64,000 nucleotides of DNA from Apus apus (lineage: Eukaryota > Chordata > Aves > Apodiformes > Apodidae): NCBI RefSeq assembly GCF_020740795.1, contig NC_067289.1, positions 19,798,608 through 19,862,607 on the forward strand, in the 5' to 3' direction. Positions 11,831 through 21,290 of this stretch are shown here, one piece after another (position 1 is the first letter of the stretch; each line of letters starts with the position of its first letter). Below the pieces are notes generated by a model. It was not told where the DNA came from. It was given only the letters and a program-made list of their open reading frames with translations, and did no database searches. A program made the position numbers and the translations under genes.

Positions 11831-14800
11831 ATGGTGGGGCTCCACCCCTTTGGCATGCTCATTGCTTCTAGTTGATGGTGCAGAACTACTGGCAGGCACG
11901 TGATCTTTGCTCTCAGTGGGAACTCTCCTACCTGGGTGCACTGCAAATCATGTAAGCAAATAGGGAAGCTGGTGGGTTTGCTGGGAGATGCATTTCATCC
12001 AGACTTTCAACTCATTTCTGGCAGGCACAGCCCCTGAGGAACCACCAAAGGCTGGGATTTGGCCAACAAGTCTGCATAATTGCTAGTCCATCCCCTGCTT
12101 CACGCTCTAGAAATATTCTCTCTCCTCTTCTATGTGTATTTATTAAGCCTTACCTGACCTATGTGAAAGCAGTGTAGAATTTGCCTGAAGTTTCTCTCTG
12201 CCAACCCAGGGCTTCTCAGCAGTGTAAGCAAAATTAAAGGGGGTGCAGGGGTTGGGATGAAACCCCTCCTGCTTATCAGAGAGGGAGAAAGAGTCAGGGT
12301 GCTGCACTCTCTGCCCTCAGCACTGTGAGAGGGACAGAGAGTGCCTTCCCACATTCCTGAGATTCACAGTGTTTTAGTCTCAGATAAACGTCACCTTTTT
12401 AGGATTATTTGACATATTCTTACAGTAATCTATTACCAGCAGACCACCACCACACTTTTTTTTTAATTTTTTTTTTTTTAATCCCTTGAATATTTCTATT
12501 TACCAAGCCTACTGTTATCTCACTTTTGCTATTTTAAGTTCTATGGCAGAAAAAGGCTGACTCATAGAAAGCTGTGTTGAAGGAAATACTGGCTCAGTGA
12601 GGAAATAACTCTCAGTTCATTCTTCCACTCTGTGCATTGGGTTTTTCTCTGTCCCTCTTTTTTTCCTTGGTCTTTTGGTCCCATGTTATGGCACATATCT
12701 AGCACTGTGAAAGATTGAGAGCTATTTCTAATGCACTGGTCTACCCAGTCAAATGTCTCTTTCTGTATATACCCTGAAGTGTTTTATGTACCTGCTAGAA
12801 ATGTTTCACAGGATGCTCACACAGCTCATAGAATTTGGTCTTGTATTGGAAACGTTTTGTGGAAATATGCTGCTTAATCTACTGCAGCCATTCACAGTTA
12901 ACATTGTTGCTGTGTGCATCGGAGGGGGTGAAGATTATGTTATCAGAAGTCCTCAAGAATAAAACTGAAAGAAATGGTTGTTCAAGGAAATGTAGGTAAT
13001 TGACTAGAAAAGGGGAAATACTGGAGGCCCCAGCAAAGTCATCCTTCTGGCTGGACTTGTGCTGCAGTCAGCTCCTGACAAATACCTGCAATCACCCTTT
13101 CCACGGGTAAGGGATTGCATGAGATAAATCCAAGGTGTGCTTCAGTGTTAGGCACACCAGTGATGTGCAGTGAAAGGCAAGGCTGGAAATCCAGAATGAA
13201 ATCCTAGCCCAGCAGGGTGGGGAGAAAAAAACCAACTCAACTGCAAAACCTCTATTGACTTCAAGGGCTTTAACCACTGGAGCAAATTGTCTAAAAACAC
13301 TGCAGGGTGTGCTTTGGCACTACTGTGTACTTCATTCTTTTTATGTTTAATATGCCAGAAAACAATGTTTAATGTCTTGTAGATGTGGATATAGCATATC
13401 TATCTATATGAAAGGAACTGATAGCAATAATATAATAATAAGAAAAATCAGGGACTTTTGAGTGTACTTATTGGTATATTTTTTTAAACTTTTTTACATT
13501 GTCATTAGCAAAACCTAATCAGATGGTGGTTTTCAACAACTGCTGTCCTCAGGACATAAAATATAGCCCACATATAAATAATATTATAATCTTTAAGGTA
13601 CTTTTATAAATACTAATACACCCTCCCAATTTTCTTGTGCAATAGAGAATGATGTGTTAACAATAACCATTAGTAACTGTATTAGTCCTCTCTTTTTTAG
13701 ATGGAAGCTCATGCCCTGATAATCAACTCCTTGCTGAAGGCCACATGAGGAGTCTTTCAGGAGTCTGGGGAGCAAACACTCCTAGCTCTGTCCTCTGCTC
13801 AAGTAAAGAACCAGAACAACGTACGGGCAAGAAAAGGGAATCCTCTTCAAGTTGGCTAGATTCCTGGGCTGCCAGAAAATATTAAAATAGTATGTGACAG
13901 AGATAAAGGTAAATACCTAACAAATAAACCTTTTGTAGCTTTATTTACCCTGCAGTAATTATACTGAGTAATGTAGATTATATTATGAATCACGATGACA
14001 CTTAGAATACTGAATTTTTGAAACCACATCCTGGCCCTGTGAGATAATCCATTTTGATCTCATATAAGAGCCAGATACGTCTTGCTTGAAACTTCAGAGG
14101 TGTGTGATAGCTGCTGGTACACACCCTTTTTTGTAACATTGTTAAAACAAGTTTGGATTTGCTTAACCATTGTAGCATGTAACGTGAGTTATAACCCTGC
14201 CATGAAAGGCTGCTTTGCCATAACCATGGAATTAACAGGGTGCTCTTTGGTATTTCTACTTGAGAAGTAACAAGGTTTTTTTCTATTTTAAGAAATGCAG
14301 ATATTTACGTACCCATCTGCAAAAAAAAATGAAAATAAATAAATACTTCCCATGCCTCTAACTCAGCTCACTGTCTCTAAACTAATTATTACTACAAAAG
14401 CTCTAAGGCAGTCTGGTCTTGCATAGCTGGGTGTCCTTGCAGAGAGGTTGTTTAACAACAGCCTGCCTGCTGTCATGGTATACCCAGTGTCAGTGTTGCC
14501 TCTCAAGGAAACAACCCCAGCTCACATTGAAACTACAGCTCTGCACCTGTGAGTACTAAACCTGCTGGGGTCAGTCCATGGTGCTTTCCGGAGTCAGGTC
14601 TGTATCAGCATCTTTCTGTGTTGTTCACTCATTTTTCTACTCCACAATGGTACGAAACACCCACAAATCCTCCCTGAGTATCAAGGGATGATATTCAAGG
14701 CTTTCAATGTGACAGTAATTGTGCTGGCTGGTGGTCCCAGGACAGCTTTTGCTTTGTCCTCCCTCTTGAGCCAGGAACTGCTTTGGGAGTCCAAGGGGAT

Positions 14801-15344
14801 GGTGGCATCTTTTGAACTCAATGGCAGCTCTCCATGGGCAAGGAGGCCCTGGGACTGCAGCAATTGTTTTCCCTCTTAAAATGCACTCTTGTGGGAGTGA
14901 CTGTTCTGCTGCAGGAAGACAAGGTGCAGGAGTCCTTGCCTGAAGGGGGTTGAAGCAGCTGGCATCTCTTCTCCTGTTTCTCTCACTTCTCCTTTAAAAA
15001 TATGTTCCTCTGGCACTGATCTAAAAGCTCTCCTTGGTGTGGCATGTTCACACACATTTGTGTTCCTCTTGCAGCCTTTGGGGTATGCTGAGCCTCTGGA
15101 TAGGAGATCAGCAGCAATGAGACAATAAACCCAATGGCTTTGTTTGGTAAATATCCCAGTCCTGCAGCAGCAGTTCTTTCTTTGTCATCTGTGGGCTAAG
15201 CTGTTTTTAGGGGAGCTGTTGGTAGCTTTTAAAAATAGAAAGATGAAAATGACCCTGTGCAGAATGGCTGTGGGATGAGCAGCCTGCACCCTCCTGAAGC
15301 TCACTGTCCTGGGGAGATGCTGACTGGCTCACACCTTTTGACAC

Positions 15345-15560
15345 CTATTTACAGCAGCGCTAAATGCGCTTGAAGCAGCGTAACTTGTGTCCGGAAGTTT
15401 CTGAAAGAGCCACTTCATGGCTTTGGAATCACAGTTCAGCAGCTGCCTATGAATGAGGGACTGACTATTCACCTGGTCACACTGCTCCTCTGCTCTCCCT
15501 GTTCTGGGAAGCAGAAGCGTCCGAGATTGATCTGGGTAAGTGTATCAATGGGATGATTGT
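15345..15560. other. Candidate conserved non-coding element
   Basis: CpGs cluster near 15358, 15367, 15378, 15391, 15520, 15523 and 15568 within otherwise CpG-poor DNA, around the motif AGCGCTAAATGCGCTT. No exon or transposon was recognised. Confidence 0.25.
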
Positions 15561-16919
15561 TTTGGGATCGAATCCTCTCTGTCTTATGGAGATCTACAAC
15601 GTATCTGTGCTATTACACTTTAAAGCAACTGATTTTAAAAAAAAAGTACTCCTACAGGCATGTTGATCACCAGTGTTAGACATTTTTTGCCATGTGTCCA
15701 CTGATCAATTACTGATAAATTTGTATTCCAGAGTAGCGGCAGAAGATGCTTCCTACTCAGAAACAAGTCCCTTCCCTCCCATGTCCTCTTCTGCAAATAG
15801 TTATTGTCAGGAGCTGCAAAAATAATGAAGTCAGTCCTTTTGAACTGGTGACCTTCCATTTCTTTCTTGGTGTATACAATACAGAGACAAATAATTTAGA
15901 GGGTTTTTGTTCTTGTTGTTTTCTTTGTTTGTTTTTTTAAATTGATATATTAATTGATATAAATTGATACATTAAGGGAAGAAAATCACTCCTAGACTAT
16001 GAAAGCCCCTGGCTTTAACTGTTCAGTGCTCCAGATTCAGGGTTTGCAGACATGGGGAAGCTGTGGGGAACTCGTGGAGAGATTGCCAGGGTGAGGGTGT
16101 ACCTATCTCTACTCTTTCCTAGTTTGTTTTTTTTCTGGCATGGCAGCATTATTAGGACTGAAGGTGCCATTCTGGTTTACATTAATCCACTTTGGGACAC
16201 AAACTGAAACAAGTATCTCTGTGGGGAACTGGACAGTCCATGCAGGGAGCCTGACTTCAGCACCTGTCCCTCCTCTGCCCCAGCAAACCTGGAGCCAGGG
16301 TGCTCCCCCGGTGTGGTGGCAGCCTGCTCGTGCTTCTGTGCAAGTCCCACTTGTTTAAATATCAGGTTTAACTGGGGCTTGCCTGCATATCAAAGGCAAT
16401 ATGGTAATTTTTATGAGGGAAAGGGTTTGCCCTGTGTTGACCAGACTTGTCCTGGCTCTCCCTGTTGCACAACGTGGTGCTGAGTCACTGCCACTTCTCA
16501 CCCAGTAAGTGCTCGTGTTCTCTTGGTGCTGTGTTTGTATAGGATTGGGTTCCATGATTTGTGCCAAAACTGGGGGAGCCTTTGCATAAACAAGAGCTAA
16601 AAATGAATAAAGCCTTCCTGGTTTGCTAGTATTTATTTATGCACTGCCATGCATGGCAGCTTTCATTCTGGCACCTAGACTGTGTGATGGACCAGGCTTG
16701 AACTTGCTCTTCTGAAGCCAGTCATACAATTCCTACTGATGTACTGGTACCTCACTGGGTCTTCAGGCTCACCCCAATCTGCAAAAGATTTATGGATAAA
16801 TATTATGTACATTTAACACAATACCATGGCTTTTATTATTTGCTGGAAAATGTTAATAAAAAACAAGTCTTACAGATGCATTTTAATCCCTGAAGTGATT
16901 TTTGAGTAGAATGCATGAA

Positions 16920-17150
16920 TTATTAATTGTTGTTATTGTTATTACTGCAGTGCATACCTATCTCACAGGACATTGTGAGGATTAATTAATTCTTGTAAAG
17001 ACGTAAAAGGCCATATAGGTGTCAAGGGTTATGACTAAAATGCTTTGAAAATGGAAACCACTCTTTGAGTGCCAAGTATTATTATTTATGGAGCCTGGGC
17101 AGTGTGCTTGGTGCTGTGCAAACACTGGTCCAGTTACTGCAAATATTTGC
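16920..17150 (+). mobile_element. Ancient amniote LINE/SINE relic (L2/L3/MIR-like tails)
   Basis: The segment TACCTATCTCACAGGACATT followed by GTGAGGATTAATTAAT and TTGTAAAG matches the remembered 3' tail pattern shared by MIR/L2/L3-type elements (ACCTCACAGGG..GTTGTGAGGATTAA..GTAAAGCGCTTTG). Downstream, GTGCCAAGTATTATTATTTA and CAGTGTGCTTGGTGCTGTGC match further pieces of such old amniote repeats. Family assignment is approximate and the sequence is heavily decayed. Confidence 0.5.
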
Positions 17151-17214
17151 TTATATGTGCTTAGTAGGCTGAGCACTCACTGTTACAAGTAATTTCAACT
17201 ATTTTAAGGATGTC

Positions 17215-18192
17215 TTACAAATATGGCTGTGGCAAGACTTTCCAGTAGTTGTGATGGCAGAGCCACGGAACGCGAGTGGCAAAATTATTACTGAAGCATT
17301 TTGAAGGCATGCTTTTATTCAAACAGCTGGAAGAACCCAGACCGCAAATAGGTCCAGCTCTACAGCCCAAGTTAGGGTTTGGTCCCATCTTTCTTGCTAC
17401 TAGGAGAGTTTGGGAAAGAAACGTGGCAACAGTTATTGTTTGGAAGTGCCTCTCCCGGCTCAAGGCAAAGCCAACTCCCTAAGCTCAGCTCGCTCACTGA
17501 ACAACCCACTGTAAACCATAACCTGCTCAACTGCCCTGTTACCCAACATCCGTTCTTGGAAACCTCTGAAAGCCAGAACTTCCTCTACACTCTGGAAGCA
17601 GCCCCAGCAACTGAGCCCAGCTGCATATTTGGGCAACAAAACTGTAGTCTAAAGCTCATCACAGAAAGTAACACTTTTGTGCAGACCTGTGAGGTGTTCA
17701 CCTTTCTTAAGAGAGAGAAGCTGGAATAAAACGGATGGGGTGAAATTACTAACACATAAATCTGCCAGAATGCACTTTGTAGATTCTCCACAGCGGAATG
17801 TGTACTCGGGGGATCATCCAGTCGAGTGCATCATCACGTTAAAAACAAAAGCCTGGCACCCCAGAGTCCCTACTGAACGTTTGGAGAACACTAGACCACG
17901 GAAACCCTCAGCCAGACCAGTTCAGCATGTTGTCACTGCTCAGCAGATGGATGGTGTTCGTAGTTCCTGTGGGACAAATATTGCACACTTGTGGGGCTTT
18001 CCCCTCCTTCGTTTCTCACAAGCTAAGTCCTATTTCATGGGCTCCTCACAGCTCCTCCCATCGGGCTACTGGTGTCCCACAGCCCCCTATATGAGCTCCC
18101 TTATCTCCTTTTCTCTTGCCTTAGGCTACATGTGTACTCCCATAGCCCCTTCCCCCACCGTTAATGCTTATCTTCTTTTACCTGGGAAATAA
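17215..18192. other. CpG-enriched shore 1-2 kb upstream of the CpG island
   Basis: About 19-20 CpGs occur in just under 1 kb. That is well above nearby upstream DNA but far below the island. An open plus frame of 171 codons starting at a TTG (17677-18192) and a 116-codon frame (17379-17729) overlap here. Neither resembles a known protein and both lack a good ATG context. The region could be an upstream regulatory element or an exon of a divergent or upstream transcript. Confidence 0.25.
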
Positions 18193-19319
18193 GTAACTCA
18201 GACTACCAAGAGGTTAAACTCCTTTAGAAGTGTGGACAGATCTGAGATTATAATGCAGGAAGGTGTTAATGAATCCCTTGCCACATTTTTTACCCCTTCT
18301 AACTTTCACTGCTTTCAGCAAAGTGGTAAAAATTTGGAATTGGACTAGATCGTCTACAAAAATTATTGCCTCTTTACACACCTGAAGCAGACACGCTACA
18401 CACCATTATTGAAGAGAGAAAGTTGCCCGCTTGGGCCATCAAAATCCTTACAGAAGTGTTGAACATCAACTGGTTTGCAATTTAAAATACACTCCTTGGC
18501 TTTATAGAGGGACTTTTGGTTTCCTCATTTAACGCAGGCCTCTTCAAGCACATGAATGTAAGGCCCAGTGCTTTCTCAGAATTGATTTTGCAATAGAAAT
18601 ATTATTATTAATATATTAATATTATATCTGTTTTCTGCAAGGATTTAAATATTATTCTTCATAAAAGGAGGAAAAGGGCACAGCCCTGGAAAAAAAATGA
18701 GCACTGTGAGGTGATTGTACACCCAGAGACCCACCCATCTGCTTTTATCAAGGCTTTGTGGAGTCGAGGGGTCCCATCTGCTTGTGAGATGAAGCTCAGG
18801 TAGGTGAAATCTGCCTATGGTGTGTCCCAGTCATTAGGCTGAAAGTCAAATCCACCCTTACTTGCACAACTGCCACCTCAGAACTGGCGTAATTCTTCAG
18901 CAACATCGAGCTCTGTTCTCAAAAAAATACAACAAAAAACCAAGAGTTGGGTTTGTGGCCCATCTCTCCACTTTCCCAGTTTGCCGGCTGCAGTCAAAGC
19001 AAGATTGTGCAGAAAACATGGTGCTGTGTGTGGAGAGAGAGCCCTGGGCTGAGCAGGAATGACACCTGATGTTGCAGTCAGATCTGTGTGTGGTCTGTAG
19101 GCACCGGGACTCTGCCTGTGTGCCAGTGTCTGGACACGAGGGTGCTGGACCAACGCCCAAGAGTGTGAAATGCGACTGCAAAAACATTTTAGGATTGAAG
19201 GGACTGCCCAGGAATTAACGTGGTTCTGATTAACACATTTTAAAAAACAAACAAACCTGAGATAAAAAAAAAAAAAAGATCAACAGAGTTTCAACTCGAA
19301 AAAATGAACGGCAGGGCAG
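18193..19319. other. Immediate upstream flank of the island, nothing recognised
   Basis: AT-rich sequence with TATTATTAATATATTAATAT near 18605 and a poly-A run at about 19265-19277 just before the GC-rich island begins. No exon, repeat family or RNA gene was recognised. Confidence 0.45.
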
Positions 19320-19723
19320 GAGGTGAGGAGCGCAGGGGCTGCTGTTCCCAGGTACCGCCCGAGGAAGCTGCGGGGCCGGGCCCCGCGCGGGGCTGGACCG
19401 CGGGCCCGCTGCCGGCCGCGAGGCGCTGCAGAGAAACCAGCACAACCACCACGTTCGACCCTGCCTTTACACAAGCCCCGCTGGCAGCCGAGCGCCATCA
19501 ACGGCTTTCCTAGAAAAACTTCCCGGGCCCGCCACGCCGTGCCCGCCGGCCCTTCCCCGAGCCGCGGGCACAGGCCTCGGGGCGGCCGCTCGGGCCCCGC
19601 ACCCGCCCGCAGGCCCGGGCGGCCTCCCCCTCCTGCCCGGGCCTCCCCGCCGCCCCTCACGCAGGCCCGGCAGCCGCTGCGCCCGCCCGGGGAGCGCGGG
19701 GGGAGAGGGAGAAGGAGGGAGCC

Positions 19724-19738
19724 GGGGGGGGGGGGGGG
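19724..19738. repeat. G15 homopolymer in the promoter
   Basis: Fifteen consecutive G in the upstream half of the island, with G-quadruplex potential. Run length may be unreliable in assembly. Confidence 0.9.
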
Positions 19739-20042
19739 AAGGGATCCCCTCCCTCCCCGGCCGCCGACCCCCGCGCTGCCGGGTTTGTTGTGCCGGGCCG
19801 GCCGGCCGCGCTCCTCCTCGCCTGGCCTCGCCTCCCGGCTCCTTCCCTTCCCGGCCTTCCCCCGGCGCGGCGGCGCTCTCCCCGGCGCCCATTTCCGTGC
19901 GGCTGGCCACCCGCTCCCCGCGCCGGGCGTCTGCGGGCCGCTGGCTGCTCCCCGCCGCTTGGCTCCTTCCCTTAGTAACCGCTCCTACATTCTGCCTCGA
20001 TTCCTCCTCAATCTAAATCACACACACAGATATTACTTTCCT

Positions 20043-20056
20043 CCCCCCCCCCCCCC
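20043..20056. repeat. C14 homopolymer in the putative leader
   Basis: Fourteen consecutive C, followed by a CCT/CTC-rich tract to about 20075. Pyrimidine-rich leader sequence or core promoter. Confidence 0.9.
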
Positions 20057-20243
20057 TCCCCTCCTCCTCCTCCTTCCTCGGGACTTAATCTCTAACCCCC
20101 CCGCTCTCCCCACCCTCCCCCTCCCCCAGCCCCTGGCTCGGGATATAATTGAATATCACAGCACTACGCGCTGGGTATTTTTTTTTTCTTCCTCCTCCTG
20201 TGTGTGTGGTGGTGTGTTTTGGGTTGTGTTTTGGGTTGGCTTG

Positions 20244-20349
20244 TTTTTTTTTTTACTTTTTTTTTTTTCCTTTTTTTTTTTTTTCCGCTTCTCCTCCTCT
20301 CGGTGTGGACACCTCAGCTCAAAAAAAAAAAAAAAGAAAAAGAAAAAAA
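20244..20349 (+). repeat. Poly-T tracts followed by a poly-A tract (potential U/A hairpin)
   Basis: T11 (20244-20254), T12 (20257-20268) and T14 (20271-20284) are followed by A15 (20321-20335) and further A-rich sequence to 20349. In RNA the U tracts could pair with the A tract across a roughly 36-base loop that itself contains GGTG-TGGA-CACC. This is visible in sequence; formation in vivo is inference. Confidence 0.7.
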
Positions 20350-20639
20350 GGAAATATATATATATATATTATCGGTACATATACGTGTGTACACACACAC
20401 ACAGACACAGGGAGACACAGAGATGTGTACGTGTATATGTAGGGCTGTATAAAACAACAACAACAACAAAACCCCAACAAAACGGAGAAGACAAACGAGG
20501 GGGAACCTCTCCGCGGGAAGGGGGGAGCACCGCCCCGCCGCTCGGAGGTAAGGACCGGGGCGCTCCCCGCGGGCTCCCGCGGCGGGAAGGGGTCGGGGCC
20601 GGGGGCTGGAGCGGGGCGGCAGCCGTGCCCGTGGGGGCT

Positions 20640-20662
20640 GGGGGGGGGGGGGGGGGGGGGGG
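20640..20662 (+). repeat. G23 homopolymer just inside intron 1
   Basis: Twenty-three consecutive G, then A and G7, about 90 bases downstream of the donor. It can form several stacked G-quadruplexes in DNA or nascent RNA. Such runs are prone to sequencing and assembly error, so the exact length is uncertain. Confidence 0.9.
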
Positions 20663-20928
20663 AGGGGGGGATGGGCGCCCGCCGCGGCCCCCCGTTTCTT
20701 AATTACCGCTTGCGGGGGCCGCTGGCGCTCCCCGTGGGTCCGGGCTGCGGGAGGGGGGTGGGGGGTTGAAGGTGTTTTGGGGTATTTATTTATTTATTTT
20801 TAAGCGAACGACACCCTTCTTCCCCTCCCCCCCCCCAGCGCCGCTGCCTTCCCCTCCCCCACTCGGCTTCATTTTTTAAAAAGGATTTAATGGGGGGGGG
20901 GGGAGGCAGGGAATGGCACACGGGAGCC

Positions 20929-20959
20929 ATGGCGAGCGGCCTATTTTTAGCCCGATTGG
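20929..20959 (+). promoter_or_regulatory. MEF2-type site next to an inverted CCAAT box
   Basis: CTATTTTTAG at 20941-20950 is an exact MEF2 consensus (CTA, four A/T, TAG). ATTGG at 20955-20959 is an inverted CCAAT (NF-Y) core four bases further on. An ATG in good context (GCCATGG, 20929) opens a 26-codon frame through both sites and is probably incidental. The location in the island downstream of the putative exon suits an intronic promoter element or a second start site. Confidence 0.4.
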
Positions 20960-21290
20960 TGTGGAGGAGAAGGGCCTTCCCCTCCCCCTCCCCGCATATG
21001 TATTGATGGGGGAGGGGAAGGGGGGGGCAGCGGGGTGAGGGGGGGCTGGGGGCGGCCTCCCCGCTCCCCCTCGCTGGACTTCTCCCCCGGCCCGGCCCTT
21101 CCCTGGGGGCCTGGAGGGGCTCGGGCCGTGCCCAGCGTGTCCCCCCCTCTCCCCTCCCCCAGGCCGAACCGGCCAAGTTATTGTTGATCAGTTTTTCTGC
21201 AAAGTTCAGGGCGAAACATGAAATACCCCGCGGTGGCAGAGGGTAGGCCCGGTTTGGGGAAAAAAAAAACAAAAAGGTTTTTTGCACTTC

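Larger units (their letters stand above)
8161..16919. other. Non-genic upstream flank, no exon recognised
   Basis: About 8.8 kb with no recognised gene. Moderately GC-rich patches (9.36-9.73 kb, 10.26-10.45 kb) alternate with AT-rich ones (13.3-13.65 kb). Open frames up to about 173 codons (minus strand, ending at 10006) have no familiar motif and start at alternative codons. Poly-T tracts lie at 12456-12479. Three sub-blocks listed separately look more constrained than the rest. Confidence 0.45.
19980..20547 (+). other. Putative 5' non-coding first exon of an unidentified gene
   Basis: The right edge is a textbook donor: exon ...CTCGGAG ends at 20547 and the intron begins GTAAGG at 20548. 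The left edge is uncertain. The GC-to-mixed change near 19975 and the TATA-like motif at 20140 both allow a start between about 19980 and 20170. The stretch is almost all low complexity: C14, CTC repeats, T11/T12/T14 runs, A15, TA and CA microsatellites. It offers only short upstream frames, for example an ATG at about 20423 followed by stop after nine codons (MCTCICRAV). That fits an untranslated leader with coding starting in a later exon outside the recognisable sequence. I cannot name the gene. Large developmental or RNA-regulatory genes often have this architecture. Confidence 0.55.
19320..21290. promoter_or_regulatory. CpG island promoter
   Basis: GC content and CpG density rise abruptly at about 19320 and fall at about 21250-21290, forming the only CpG island in the window. 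It contains many CCCGCCC/GGGCGG-type (Sp/KLF) motifs, NotI-like GCGGCCGC near 19582 and long homopolymers. A TATA-like GGGATATAATTG lies at 20140-20151. The long open frames across the island (up to 459 codons on plus, 147 on minus) are Pro/Arg/Gly- and homopolymer-rich artefacts of GC-rich DNA. A broad CpG-island start site is expected rather than one sharp TSS, and a divergent antisense transcript is possible. The TSS is unresolved. Confidence 0.9.

Noticed and set aside
17677..18192. 171-codon plus-strand frame upstream of the island
   Set aside because: It starts at TTG, has no recognised motif and overlaps another unrelated long frame. Kept only as a CpG-enriched region.
19280..19910. 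Minus-strand open frames of 126 and 147 codons in the island
   Set aside because: Low-complexity Gly/Arg/Pro/Ala translations typical of CpG islands, with no domain and no splice context. A divergent transcript is possible but not shown.
19323..20702. 459-codon open frame on the plus strand across the CpG island
   Set aside because: It is Pro/Arg/Gly-rich, then translates T, A and G homopolymers (poly-F, poly-K, poly-G), crosses a strong splice donor at 20548 and depends on exact homopolymer lengths. GC-rich DNA has few stops. Not a credible protein.
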